This document shows, one piece after another, positions 1 to 11,999 of a stretch of DNA of 64,000 nucleotides. The translations under genes were made by a program, and so were the position numbers. Source of the stretch: Amphirosellinia nigrospora (lineage: Eukaryota > Ascomycota > Sordariomycetes > Xylariales > Xylariaceae); contig SCHM01000001.1 of the NCBI GenBank assembly GCA_004123355.1, positions 310,001-374,000 on the forward strand. The letters are read 5' to 3'. Below the pieces are notes generated by a model. That model saw only the letters and a list, made by a program, of their open reading frames with translations, did not search any database and was not told the origin of the DNA. How positions within the stretch are numbered: position 1 is the first letter of the stretch; every line of letters starts with the position of its first letter.

Positions 1-169
1 ACCACGCCTTATCTTAGCGCGCAAGGCCGCTATCGCTAATTCGGTGCCCCTCCAAACCACGGCCGCCGGCGCTGACAGCCAGCCAAGGAAATGCACTGAG
101 CCCCACCAATCCCACAAGAATTGCAAAAATTCGGGGGCGGCCGCAGTGTCACTACCTTGCCTAGGGGAA

Positions 170-196
170 GATCCCATTGATCCCATTGATCCCATT
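170..196. repeat. 9-bp tandem repeat, 3 copies
   Basis: Three perfect head-to-tail copies of GATCCCATT lie about 75 bp upstream of the eIF3f start codon, so they probably fall in its promoter or 5' untranslated region. No function can be read from the sequence. Confidence 0.85.
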
Positions 197-270
197 GACC
201 ACGAGGGAGCCTCTTCTTCTGCTTCTTCACCACCGCCCAAGCAATCATCCACTACTACTGCTTGCCCATC

Positions 271-1536
271 ATGGCTGCTGTAGATGCCGGGTCGTTTCTA
301 CACCTCTCACGGCCCCTCGCGCCGTCCACCTTCAGCTTCCAGAATATCCTCGCCCCACTCACCGTCAACATCCAACCTCAAGTGCGTCGCCCCCTCTCCT
401 CCCCCATCTCTCATGGACCCGTTATATAGCTATGGCCTGGTCATGGTCGTGGCCATAGTCATAGGAATGGCCATAGCAATGGTAGTGTGTGTCTGTCTTT
501 ACGCCTGCTGACCGAGCGACTCTGTTTTCCCTTCCAGGCCATCCTCTCCATCCTCGACCATGCCGTCCGCCGCGACATGCCCGCGACGCCCGCCACCTCG
601 TCGCGTGTTATCGGTGCCCTGATAGGAAGTCGGTCTGAGGATGGCAGCGATGTGTCGGTCGTTTCGTCGTTTGCCATCCCGCACACCGAGAACGAGGACC
701 AGGTCGAGGTCGATGTCGAGTATCAAAAGAACATGCTGTCGCTCCACCTCAAGGCCAACCCGCGCGAGGTCTTGCTTGGCTGGTACACGACGTCCCCCGA
801 GCTGAACAGCTTCAGCGCCCTCATTCAAAACTTCTTCGCATCGCCTGAGACCGGTACCTTCCCCCACCCGGCCGTGCACCTGACCGTGTCGACCGAGCCC
901 GGCACCCATGTCCAACTACGTGCCTACATCTCGTCTCCCGTCGCCGTCAACGCCGAACGCGCCGCCGAGAGCTGCCTCTTCATCCAGGTGCCCCACAAGC
1001 TTGCCTACAACGACGCCGAGCGATCGGCCCTCGACTTGATCTCAAGCGCCAAGGACAACGAGACGCGCGCCGCTCCTATCGGCTCCGACGTCGAGTCCCT
1101 CACCCGCAGCTTAGAGAACACGATAGGTCTTCTCGACCGCGTCTCCGAATTCGTGAGCGCTATAATCGACGAGGAACAGGAGCCAAACAACGCTTTAGGA
1201 CAGTACCTCATGAGCGCAATGGCACTAGCTCCCAAGGTCGATCCTGTCCAAATCGAGGCCGACTTTAACAACCACGTCCAGGACGTTCTCATGGTCAGCT
1301 ATCTAGCTAACAGTATCCGTACCCAGATCGACTTGAGCCAGCGTCTCGCTACAGCCGTACTCTCCAATGATGATAAGGACGCTAAGGACGGCGAGAAGGG
1401 AGAGAGAGGCGAGCGCGGAGAGCGCGGCGGTCGTGGAGGCAAACGTGGTGGTCGCGGAGGCGGCCGCGGCGGTGGTCAACAACGTGAGCCGAGGGAGCCT
1501 AGAGAGCCTAGGGAATCGAGGGAACCCGCTGAATGA
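271..1536 (+). CDS. Translation initiation factor eIF3 subunit F (MPN domain)
   Basis: Subunit f of the eIF3 complex, which binds the 40S ribosome and scaffolds initiation-complex assembly in the cytosol. Two exons, 271-381 and 538-1536, with a phase-0 intron 382-537; the joined product is 369 aa, normal for the family. Exon 1 encodes [18 protein letters not shown] and exon 2 opens with [12 protein letters not shown], the typical start of an eIF3f/h MPN fold. Around residues 90-110 come [11 protein letters not shown] and the FFASPE region. The JAMM metal ligands of active MPN proteases are not apparent, as expected for eIF3f. The C-terminal half carries the helical MIT-like region. The last 45 or so residues are a charged tail of GER and RGG repeats followed by REP repeats, which is a lineage feature rather than part of the core fold. 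The frame is intact throughout, unlike most neighbours. The start at 271 is chosen because it gives the conserved N-terminus and a clean GT-AG splice. Confidence 0.93.
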
Positions 1537-2775
1537 AACACGCCATGTTCGATGAACGGGATGAAGAATAGAAATATGGGGCACGCTGAACTATTGTTAT
1601 GATATGCGCAGCGGCTATAAACGGGTGTTGTATTTTTGGGAAGTACCGTCTAATAAGCGAACTGTCGCTTCGATGATATAATGGTTTCCCGGTTCAGGCT
1701 GGAATGAGAACGAGCTAGGCTAGTCTAGCTCGGTCCGGCATGCTTCACGACCAAGGACGCATCCGAAGCCCCCCCCGGAAGAAGGGACACATCACCAGTA
1801 CAGGCGTTCCGGGCCATAGGCATTAGACGGGACCTGTTTTGTTAAGCAAATAAAATTACAAGTGAAATTTCATGAAGCTGTTTGCTATTTGATGGCGGTT
1901 GTACTTGGTATGTTGAGTTGCGATATACCAAGCATATGTCAAGAAAACCATGGTGATAACTGAAGTTAAAACGGAGACAACTCTATATAGAAAGCTACCT
2001 AGCAGCGGTCAATCAATAACGCTTTTACCAGCCGACGTGAGATCGTAGTATGCTTCTGCGGCGGATAGAATGTGAAGCAGACATCGATTCATAGATCCGT
2101 CGACTCAAACATCATGAAATTATTAATGAATAGCTTTACGAACCGAAACAACTCATGTTTTCATACATAGGAGATTGAGAGAGTAAGAATAGGGGAGAAT
2201 ATTTTCCATTATTATCCATCCCTTTAGCATCACTATATGAGGCGGACCTCTGCATAGTATATCGTGATTGACAAAGGGTAATCATCTCCCTCCATCCCTA
2301 TTCTGCGTCATCCGTGGTCTAGAGAAAACAATCAAGCCAAATCTGCCCAGCTCTCGTCCACGCTCCTAGTCACGTGAGCGCCGCCCGTCCCGCCCTGCAC
2401 CCACGCGTCCTCAGGCCTCGGTTTGCATCATTGTAAAAAAGCGTAACGGCGAAGGCCTCGTGTCTTGGGAAACCCTAACTAGAGCAAAAAGAGGAACGGC
2501 GATTTGGCCCTGTCACGAATGTACCAAGACGATGACCAACTTCAAACAGAAAAACAAGCTTGATCGTCAAGTACTCCCTCTCGCCCGGAACTCCCGCCAA
2601 TGATATGCATGTTGCATGGTAAAGCCACCCTGCCCGATGTACGCCCTGGTGGTCATCAATCTTTATGGTATACCTTTTATCCATCCTTTCTTGAAAAGTG
2701 GTTTATCGCCCCCAGAAACATGAAACACCACTAATGCTTTGCTATCGTGTACTACGCATGTTAGACCTGTATCAT
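1537..2775. other. Intergenic, convergent 3' ends
   Basis: Gene-free stretch between the 3' ends of eIF3f and the R3H/SUZ gene. It is mixed in composition and holds only very short open frames. A CACGTG box lies near 2371. I see no RNA gene or repeat. Confidence 0.6.
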
Positions 2776-5407
2776 CTAGATGCTGGTCGGCGGTTTCTGT
2801 GGGAGTGTAGCGGGGTTGCCATAATTTGGGAGGTGGGGGAACGGTTGGCCGAGTCCGACTGCTGGTCCTTGAGGTGGGATCCCCGGCTTATTGGGCATCT
2901 GCGGAAGATGCGCTGGTGGATGCTGTGGAATATGTGGGGCGCGTGATACGCCGGAAGAGAGTTGTTCGAGCTCTGACGGCTCATACCGTACCCGGGTCCT
3001 CCCCCGATATAAGGCTGAGGTGGGGCAGCTGAACTAAAGCCAGCGTAGCCCATGTGTGGTGAACCGACCTGTGGACTGCCATGAGGTGGGACAGCCATGT
3101 TGTAGGGGGCCATTGGTGGCTGAACAGGACTCATTCCATTGCTAGGTACAAACGATTGCGTTTTAGGGTTAAAAGCATGACGATTATAACTCCCAGGGAT
3201 AGGATGTTGACTCTTGGGATCATGAGGATTTGCGTGGACTGGCAGCTGTCCATATGCGTAAGGGATACCCATTTGCCCAGCGTTCCCTTGAGGCTGAGGT
3301 TGGGGTCCGCGATTCTGATAAGAAGTTGGTGGGGGTGTCTGATTAAAGCTGGGCTGCCATGCCGGTTGAGATACAGGTTGGACAGGAGGCCCAAAAGCAC
3401 TTCCTATCGATCCATTAGACGGATATCGGGATGGCATAGATTGAGGCTGAGGCGGATACTGCAGCATGGTCAACATCCATTAGAGACAGAGGTGTTAAAT
3501 CACTAACTGTTGGTGCATTGCCATATTGCGGGTACCCATTGCCTGGTATCATGGCAGGGTATCCTTGTGGCGGGTAATTCTGATAGTTTGGAGGCATTTG
3601 GTATTGATACGGCTGAGATACTTGACCGTTATACTGCATATTCGTAGGCACGAAATGAGGCGACCATTCCGTTTGGGGCTGGGGCTGATGGAAATATTTA
3701 ATGTACTGTGAACGCGAATCGAAGCTTTCCGAGTCATCACGACGTTGCTTGCCTGTCTTGCCTCTCTTTCCAAGATTCGACTTATCTTTGGCTGAAACAG
3801 AACTGGCGCGAGAAACTCCATTCGCCTCATCGTTGTCTTATCAAAGGTTAGCGGATGACTAAGAGCGGGAATGCGTGGTATCGAACCCAGTCCCGACTCT
3901 GCTGGCTTTTCCGAAGTGTTGCCAAAATCCTCTCCCTAGCTATCTTGTATGCCTCTTCTCGTTCCTCTCTAGTCAATCTAAAGACATGGCTAAGTATTTG
4001 AAGTTTCGCATTTTCTGAAAATTTGGGGTTTACACTTACTTTTCCTTAGGAGCCGTTTTATCTTTGCCATCGCTACCGACTTCTGACGTGGCTTTGGACG
4101 CGCTGGTACTAACTTGACCGGATCCGCCGTCTTCGCCACGCCGCATGATTTTTTTGGGTAATACTACTGGAGGTGGAGTCTTCGGCTTATCATCTGCATT
4201 GATTTCAATAATACTTGCGAGTGACGCGGGGACTCGACAGAAGGGAGTCCTAAAAATACGCACAGAGCCTTGAACTGCTTCAAAGGAATGTGTCATGTGG
4301 TAGTAATCAGCAAGTTTATGCGTCAACATTCGACAAAACGAATTATTCGGCGGCAAATCCATATAGGGCTCTCTTGGATTGTCTGTCAGCATGGAGGTAC
4401 GTAATAGCATGTTGTGCGATATCACTTACTTCGATGACAAGACAAAGTTGATCACATCTTGTTCCAGCCGTAGTAGGAAAAGCCGGTCTTTCGGGGATTT
4501 CATAGCTTCCAACAGCTTTTCATCTGGGTTTTGCCCATAGATCGAGTTAAAAGCGTCATTCGGCGCAGTGACACCGCCTAACGTCTGCGGTTGTTCGGGC
4601 GGTGGCTGCTGACTCGAAGTTCCGCTTTGTGGCGTAGCTGGACCTGCCTCCTGAGTTTCAGAAAGCACCGGAATAGGTCTTTTTTCTGGCATGTCGCCGA
4701 TCCTCAGGCGGTGAATGCGTGCGTTCTCAGAGCCCATTCTTGATGTCGCAAGCAAAGAACTTCTAACGAGAAGGCCTCGTCGTCTTCTGCAGCTGCTTTG
4801 ACGCTTGCACTATCGTCGGGGCGAAGAGACTCTTTCTCATCTAGAGCAAAAGTTGTCCCTGAGGTGATGCTCTTCCCGTCGAGGCTGGGGGCCTTAGTAC
4901 CCATCTCGGAATTAGAATCCGCTCGCTGTGAGACATCATCAGATATAGAAGCGCCGTTATCGTTCTTCACTTGCGACTCGACTATTAAAGACGATGAGCC
5001 ATTCACTAAGCTCGGCGTAGATATCGTGCTAGCATTGACAAACGGACCATTTGCGTCCTTAGCTCCGTTATTTTCAGAAGCCTGATTACTACACACAGCA
5101 GTTGTCGAGATTCCCTTATTAGAGCCCACCACGCTCGTCGGCACAGCCGTAGCGGTGCTTGCGACATGGGTTGCAATGGTCACAGTAGTCTGGGCACGAC
5201 GGTCCATAGTGGGAACTGCGACTCGGTGTACAGGGAGGGGATTACTACTCTCTTTAGAATGAGATGCAACAACCTACGTAGCGGTGAGGTTAGTAAATGA
5301 TGCGATAGGGGTGCTTGCGAGACATAGCTTGCAAGGCTCGTCGAAAAACGCACCTTTGCGAAAGACAACCTTTTAGGAGGTGCCGAAGGAGCCGGTACAG
5401 TCGCCAT
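2776..5407 (-). CDS. R3H and SUZ domain RNA-binding protein
   Basis: Probable cytoplasmic single-stranded nucleic-acid-binding protein of the encore/R3HDM type. Six exons are inferred, with introns 5274-5353, 4373-4429, 3978-4039, 3837-3886 and 3459-3507. All have GT-AG ends, and most have CTAAC- or CTGAC-like branch sites. The N-terminal part is low complexity and rich in Ser, Thr and Asp. The R3H domain spans 4430 down to about 4240 and includes DRLFLLRLEQDVINFVLSS and the signature FCRMLTHKLADYYHMTH with R-x3-H. A SUZ motif follows across the 3978-4039 intron (LTREEREEAYKIARERI). The C-terminus is a Pro/Gln/Tyr-rich disordered tail ending PQKPPTSI. Three frame breaks are visible. One lies near 4704-4755. 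One is in an AAAA run at 3924-3927, where the frame must move from RIL to RIFG. One is in GGGG at 2936-2939, before HIPQHPPAH. The last two are repaired by one added base. The domain call is strong; the biological role is inferred from the family. Confidence 0.85.
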
Positions 5408-7098
5408 GTCTGGGGATCCTGCGGCTATAAGCAGGCGCTATGAAGGTATGCCTGTTGCACTAGGAGGGAGAGAGGAACAAAAGCAGCGCCAGCCGTGCCG
5501 TAACAACCTGGTATATCAAACGAAATCCTGGGCGGAGATTGCGATTATGGACGCTACGGTACAAGAATGCCGGAGGAAACGGAGATCAGGAAATGAAGTG
5601 AATCAGCGCAACCCGCGAGTAGATGGAAATGCGGCTAATCATTGTTGTAGAAGATCGCTCGAGGTTGGGTAACTGATGGAATCGTGGTATGCCCGGTCCA
5701 CGTGGGGTACCTGTATACTGCTGCTAGCGGTCGACGACCTAGGCCGGCATGCGAGGTATGTACAGCTCAGAGGGCGACAGGAAACCAAGGGGAGTGGTTG
5801 AAAGTTGGAGGCGAAGGACGGTTCCTTCAGCGCGACAACGGGAGCGGGTAAGGGAGAGAAGGTGGATGTTGGATTCGCTGGAGGGATTGGTGGGCACGGG
5901 CTCCAGGTCGCACAATGTTAGAGAGATGGGTTTGGGTTCTGCGGCCAGCGAGCGAAGAGAAACCAACAGACAATACACACAAGCTCGATCAAGGGCGATG
6001 GACGCTGGATCGGGCCTGGGTCGGGGTCGGGGCGGTGTCGAGGCGGTATCGCGGTCGGTCGCAAGAGCGAAAAAAAGGGAGCCAAGTGGTCAAGAGGAGA
6101 CGATGCGAGGCTGGCATGGATAGGCGACTGATGATTTGACCAGAGCGGTCGCCGGCACTTGGCCGGGATGGGCTGCTGGGATGCTAGGATGCTGGATGGG
6201 ATGGATGGGATGGGTCGGTCTACAAAGCGCCCGTTTGTCAGCCGTCTCGGGTGTGACCGTACTCGTAGCCCCGATCCTGTGGTGGCCTAGTGGCTGTCTA
6301 GATGGGACGGCCAGCCGGGAGGAAGCTTATAGACGCAGGGGAGGAGTTGAATTGACTTTTGAAGATGGGTGGAGGCGTGGAGGCCAAGTCGGGTTGACTT
6401 GTGTGGTGTGTGGTGGTGTGGAAGATGTTTGTGGAGAGTCTGAGGGCGGGCGTCGGGAGAAGGCTGCGGTACATTACCACACACGCGGTGCGGCAGTAGG
6501 TACTGAAATACCACCTAGCCGTATGTTACAGGCGTGTACGGTACCTACCACCTACCTAAGGTAGCTAAAATTGACTAGCGAGCTTGTGGGTACCTCTTAC
6601 ATGATATATACTTAGGTACCTACGTTATCTGCCGTACAGGGCATGAAAATTGGCGTAGTATTTCGGAAGATACGAGTATTGAAGTCGGCGAGGGGTTTTA
6701 AATACGAATATGAAGACGATTACACGCGAGAATCCACCAGAGAACACGACCTTGGAAGTCGGCATCTATTCTATGCAAAGGCCGGTGCTGAGCTATACAT
6801 GAACAAAAATAGGTTCGAAAATGGAGGCAACAGTGTACGCACGGTACTTCTACTGGCATGGGGGCCGCTAGCCAGTTCTTCTCTTGCTGGTAATATAATC
6901 GTGACGAACACCGCCACGCCTAACTTCATCCGCAAACAGCCATCACCGAATACAATCCGCGTCGACCAGCAGCTAAATCAGTCTCCTAGCTCGTAAATTA
7001 AAGGCACAGAGTCCTAAACCTGTGGGCTTTACGCACCTTCTGACGTTCCTGTCTGCTTCGAAGGAATCTACAGCCGTGCGTCTCCTAGATCAACCATC
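5408..7098. other. Intergenic, divergent promoter region
   Basis: This 1.7 kb lies between the divergent R3H/SUZ and zinc-knuckle genes. It is GA-rich on the + strand near 5750-6120. Several open frames of 60-140 codons lack homology or splice logic and overlap on both strands. From about 6480 to 6630 there is a cluster of TAGGTA/TACCTA hexamers, such as GGTACCTACCACCTACCTAA. No RNA gene was recognised. Confidence 0.55.
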
Positions 7099-7934
7099 AT
7101 GTATCGGAGAGGACCTTCCAAGAGCACTCCAGCAAATGTCCAGTGCCAGAAATGTCTCAAAAGAGATAAGTGACCCGATACAAGATGCGTCGTTCCTAAA
7201 CTCACATTCTTAGTACGGCACTTCTCATATGAGTGCAAGGCCTCGGCACAAGAGAGACCCTACAGACCCAGGCCATCGCGTACACAGCAGCTGTTCAACC
7301 CCAAACTTGTGCCTAAGCTAGCTAGTGATACTCCGAATTTGCTACAAGATACGTATGTCTCCCTTTATGTTAGATGTGTAGATTCCCGCTGATATAATTA
7401 CAGGAAAGGATTGGCAGATCGAGAGTTAGCTCAGAGGGAGGCTGAAAGAGCCAAGAAACGTGAATCAGAGCAAGATGATGACATGGGCCGTCATTCACCA
7501 GAGCGTAGAAGGTCAGCATCGTATGACTCTGTCTCTACGATTTCAACTAGAGGGCCTTCGCCTGCTCATCGCAGAGTGTCTATGTCTCCAAGACCAAATA
7601 GCGCTGAGCAGAGCAACTCACTAAAACGAGCATCTTCGACGAGACGGTCTTTCGATTCAGGGAGCGATTATGAGCGACGTTATTCCCCTGGCCCTGAGAG
7701 ACATGGTAGAGACATGATGTCACCCGAGCCAACAAGACGGCCAGCATCACGAAGTTGCGATGGCAGCTTCAGACGTGAACAATTTGACGAGGAACAGCTA
7801 GCATCTCGTCGATATAGAGACAGTCGACGTGGAAACTACTCGAGGAGCCAAGTCGATCACCGCTGCCGGATAGCAAGAGACGGTTTCGCTCTAGGTCTCC
7901 TCGGAGAAGGGATGATAGCTCTCCACGAAAATGA
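7099..7934 (+). CDS. ZCCHC10-like zinc-knuckle RS-rich protein
   Basis: Small nuclear-type RNA-binding protein resembling ZCCHC10. The start at 7099 gives MYRRGPSKSTPANVQCQKC, the usual N-terminus of the fungal family. The zinc knuckle is split by an intron of about 45 nt ending near 7213: CQKCLKRD lies before it and HFSYEC after it. It is followed by ERPYRPRPSRTQQLFNPKL, the conserved post-knuckle block. A second intron, 7353-7403, precedes KGLADRELAQREAERAKKR. The rest is Ser/Arg-rich. The open frame continues to 8067, but its sequence stops looking RS-like at about 7850; the alternate frame gives SPLPDSKRRFRSRSPRRRDD and stops at 7934, so one base is probably missing at 7846-7856. The exact first splice junction does not keep frame as printed, which suggests another small error there. 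It is convergent with cwf18. Role in splicing is inferred from RS content. Confidence 0.72.
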
Positions 7935-8206
7935 TAGACTAGCCGGCCCGCGCCGCGAAAACGGCCCAGGACAGAGGGGAGCACCGAGACGAGATGCACG
8001 AGAACGCAGTCTCAGCCCGTTTTCAAAGCGGTTAGCTATTACACAAAGCATGAACGCCGGTCGATAGTGATGGGTATCATAGAATTTTACCTGCCCGGAG
8101 TCGAACCAAGCTAAGCAAGCCTGTACACAACTAATGACAATATGCCTCCTTAATAATGCCAGTTCCCAAACGCCGTGCAATGCAGACCAATACATCCCAT
8201 CCGAAT

Positions 8207-8830
8207 CTACTCTAGATCTTCATCCTCTAGCTCCTTGCGCTCTTCTTCATCTTCCCGCTCCCGTACTCTCAGCCCTTCCACCAGCGCGATACCGTCCACG
8301 CCTGCAGCCTCGGCGCCCCCTTCGTCACCGTCGGCCGCGATAGGCTGGGCTATCTTCTTGGCCGCAGCTTGCGCATTCACGATGCGCTCCCACTAGCTTC
8401 GCGATTGCGTTGTCAGTGCGCACGTTCAGCACCTCGAGCTTCGTCTCCAAGTCTCTCTTGAGATCCCAATTGGGCTTCTTGGGCTGTAGCTTGAACAAAT
8501 CGATGCCCTGGTCACCTTTGGCGTCTTCAGCGGCCTTTTCCCGCGCCTCGCTCTCTACGAGCACAGCCTGCTCCTCAAGCGTGGGACCCTCCATGCTCAT
8601 TGTTGGGGGCGCCTCGAAGCCCAGCTTAGGCCCCCTCGTCTCAGCATCGTAGTTGCGTCCAGAAAGATGTTTGCCGTGACGTTGGCCTCGGCGGGTGGTG
8701 ATGTTGAGCGCTCGGATTCGGGCGCGACAATCTCGTCACCGGGTTGTTTGCGCTTGAGAGTCTTGAGTTTAGCGAGCCGCGATTTACGGTCGTCAGATGC
8801 GGCGCTAAGGGTGGCATGTGACGCCGACAT
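8207..8830 (-). CDS. cwf18: Pre-mRNA splicing factor cwf18 (CCDC12 family)
   Basis: Component of the Prp19/NineTeen-associated spliceosome, acting in the nucleus. The start at 8830 gives MSASHATLSAASDDRKSRL followed by LKTLKRKQP, typical of the family. The middle contains the diagnostic block LFKLQPKKPNWDLKRDLE and then KLEVLNVRTDNAIAKLV. Two single-base gaps break the frame. One is near 8657-8667, where the frame must switch from IFLDATT to GRNYDAETRGPKLGFEAP. The other is in CCC at 8389-8391, where KLVGAH should continue as RERIVNAQAAAKKIAQ. With these shifts the protein runs to about 208 aa and ends in an acidic EEERKELEDEDLE tail at 8207. There is no intron. It is divergent from the PPR gene with 557 bp between starts. 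Confidence 0.88.
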
Positions 8831-9387
8831 TTTTGCAGGCAACAGGGGTTCTATGGTATCCGAGAGGGTAATGCGATGATTTGTTTCGGGATTGAATCGA
8901 TTCGTGGCTTGACAGAGTCGAGGGCTTCAAGTGAAGATTGGTGACAAGGACGGCAGCGTCGCTGGCGGGTGTAGCTTGGAGCTAGTAGATAGGCGGTACC
9001 TTATCTGACGGCACCCCTGCAAAAATGTTCTAGTCGCGCAAATCGATAAGCTAGGTTGATATATGATACGCGTTTAGTATCATTAATTATTTATGACGCT
9101 ACGCCTAATTCGGCGTTTAGCGGACTGAAACTTGTGCTACCTACAACCTCTCATGGTCGTCGCCTGCAAGTAACACTTGATATTTGGAGCTATTACTTCT
9201 CTACCGCTTCGGCATCACATATTCGCTACCATGCTCTTCTTTCCGAGGCATGCTCCCTATACGGCACCATACTAATTTGCCCTCATGTCTTGATAAGTAG
9301 ACACGGCAAAACATCCACCAACCAAACCGTCTCGTTGTATCAAAGCCATGAAGAGCCTTACCAAACCCGAGACGAAGATAGCGTACC

Positions 9388-11999
9388 ATGCTAGGTCCGT
9401 TTATTTGTCGGAAATGTACCGCGCGGCTGGCAAGACCTTCGTTTAGAACTATCCCAGCCGAGCGTCTATCGTACTCTGCAGTCTTGTCTGCTCAAGTCAA
9501 CACTGTCTATGAGCCCGAGTTTTCGCACGCTCAACACTCCAGCGAGACTCTCCAAACACATGGGGGCGAGTACTCTGCTGTGTCGCTGATCTCCCCGACT
9601 CCACAACAAGCACGACAAGATGAGGGGAGCGGCGAAACTGTAAAATGCTGGAATGGCGAATTTAGGAGATTTGGCCAAAGACCCGTCCGGACATAGTACG
9701 ACTCGCTGGGTTGCCTCCGCCAAAAAATGCGCGCCAACTTAAGGCTAGGATTTTATCCGCATTAGGAGAATATTCTATATTATGCCGAGATCTCGCAAAG
9801 TTCTACCTCCTGTCTCCTCTGGAAGCGCGCCATGCAGCGGGCCAGCTGGAACGGTTGCTCCGGGGTCACCCAAGATACAGAGCGCAGCACCACGACTAGA
9901 TCAGTATCATGTCTGGAAGAAAGGCTTCTCTGCTCTTCTGCAAAAGCCCGTTGCCACGTCTCCATATAGGGCGGACAATTCGAGCGCCGTGTCAATGAAG
10001 ACTGCATGGCAAAGGTTGGACAACGAGAGGCGTCAACGGCTCTGGCCAGCAATCGTTCTTTCCGCGTTGGATTCAGAACCGCACACTCTGCCTACCTTGA
10101 TTCAGTCCACATTTGACTCCTCCTGGTGTCCAAGTTACGTCGTGGAAGACGTGCTGTATATCCTTGTCCGTCGCCACCAGCACGCACTTAAAGATAGTGC
10201 TCGGGTGACTGTGGACGAATTCGACGAGCGATCGACGTGATAGCCGCCTTTGTACTGAGAAATTGTCCACCGAGATACCTAGTTTTGGAGCAAACTGTGT
10301 TGCACATGATTCTATCCACTTCGCCAACCTTCAAGCTCGCCCAGCACTATCAATTACTACGGATTATCCAGCACCCCTAAACGCAAATACCTGCTTCACA
10401 TAGCAAGTCGCTTCGCAAAGGGGTTTTCCACGAAGGTAGACGCCGTAAATATTCTTCACATTCTGACAGATTTGCCGGGGTTTGATCTCAATACTCCCGC
10501 CGCCGCAAGCGTGTGCTCTTCGCTACTCACCTTGAACGAAAAAGAACCCTTGCCAGACCAGAATGCTGCACCAGATGTCCTCTTTGATTTCCTTCTAAGC
10601 AAAGGCTTTCGCCCAAATCTACTCAAACTATCGGCCTTGATGCGCAATTGCTGTATCCGTGGTCACCTTGATACTGCGTGGAAGATCTTTGAGCTAATGC
10701 TCCAACATGGCTTAGAACCAGACCAACACGTGTTTTCCATCCTACTCAACGGGTCAAAACAAAACAATGATATCCGTTCACTTGAGCAAATATCCAATAT
10801 CATCACGTCTCGTGATGCTTGGTCGACCATCCTTGTAAATGACCTTTTAGATGTTCTTTTTCGAGAGAACGAGGCACAGCAAGAAGGACGGCGGAGGCAG
10901 CGGAAGAAAGGGAATAATGCCTGGCGCCCCATGCTTCAACTATACGCCAAATTTTTCGATCTTGCCCCCTTACAAAAGTTTACACTATTCCCACTTGAGG
11001 ATATGTTGGGGTGGGGTGTACAGCTAAAACATCGAACACCCTCCACCAGGCTGGCTGACAATCTGATGCCACGGCCGGATGACAGGCTCATGCAGCCAGA
11101 TAGCACTACATTGTGTCTCATGTTAAGTGCACATATGCGTTCCATACTTACACCAGGGTACGCAATTCGCTATTACAACTACTTCTTCAAATTAGTGAAT
11201 CGGAAAGACCCAGCTGCACTGCGCCTCCTAGAAGGTAGTGGTATGTTACCAGTTGATATACTGCTACGCAATTTAATGCAATTCCGGTCGACGACCGGTT
11301 TCGCTATACGTCGCTTCCGAAAGATGGTGCAAGCTGCACACCGTGAGAAGGCAAAATATGGTCGCTATTTATATCATCATCCTCCGTCCGTCCATACCTG
11401 GACCATAATGATCAATGGACTCAAAACCACAATGACATGCGTGGTGCCATGACTATTCTCGACTTGATGACCAAGTTCAGCCGGATAAAGCCAACTTTGC
11501 CAACGTGGAACGCCATCATTCAGGGTTTCGCCAGGATACGCAACGTGAACGGTGCTGTGGAGGCGATACGGTCACTTGAAGAAGCCGGCTTCCGGCCCAA
11601 TGACCGGACCATCAAGGCTGTAAGGATGTTTCCTAGGCCTTTACTGGAGAAAGTCGTTGCTCGACTGGAAAAGATGCAACTCGCCCCGAAAGGTTTCAGG
11701 AAACAAAAGCTTTACTGCAAGACCCTATTACTGAGCCCCTTGCATCACAAAGCAAATGGGCGCAAGGTTTTTCATCAAATGTGCCTATTCGCCATATAAG
11801 ACCAATCATAAATAAGACTCTCGACGAGCTAGCTCAGGGGCGCGAACGGTTGTCCCTTGAACTCATGTATCGCGACCGCACAAGGCGATCTGTCACGAAG
11901 TTGTCTCGCATTCCAGCCAATATCAATTCCAGCTCACCCTACGTTGGCATCCAAATGCCTCGTCAGGAGCCTAATGGCTCCATGCGAGACATCGTATAA
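9388..11999 (+). CDS. Mitochondrial pentatricopeptide-repeat protein (frameshifted)
   Basis: Large PPR protein, probably imported into mitochondria to act on organellar RNA. The start at 9388 gives MLGPFICRKCTARLARPSF, a basic, Arg-rich presequence. PPR-like helical pairs are clearest at 10610-10760 (RNCCIRGHLDTAWKIFELML, GLEPDQHVFSILLNG) and 11395-11620 (HTWTIMINGLK, PTLPTWNAIIQGFARI, SLEEAGFRPND). The gene is a mosaic of frames. Shifts lie near 9689 (RPVR to DIVRLAGLPPPKN), GGGG 9862-9865, about 10226 (DEFDE to AIDVIAAFVLRN), CCCC 10374-10377, AAAA 11423-11426 and TTT 11694-11696. All but the 10374 site are repaired by one added base; that one needs one base fewer. With repairs a continuous protein of about 870 aa results, with no intron. 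Because every segment keeps coding character, I read it as a functional gene with sequence errors. The target RNA is unknown. Confidence 0.78.

Noticed and set aside
3870-3895. TCGAACCC motif as part of a tRNA gene
   Set aside because: No matching acceptor or anticodon arms nearby, and the site is the donor of an R3H/SUZ intron.
5739-6564. Overlapping open frames of 60-140 codons on both strands
   Set aside because: Composition-driven (GA/GT-rich), mutually overlapping, no splice signals or family similarity.
6643-6996. 117-codon open frame on the + strand upstream of the zinc-knuckle gene
   Set aside because: No recognisable motif, starts in AT-rich promoter sequence, and ends before the well-supported start at 7099; probably chance.
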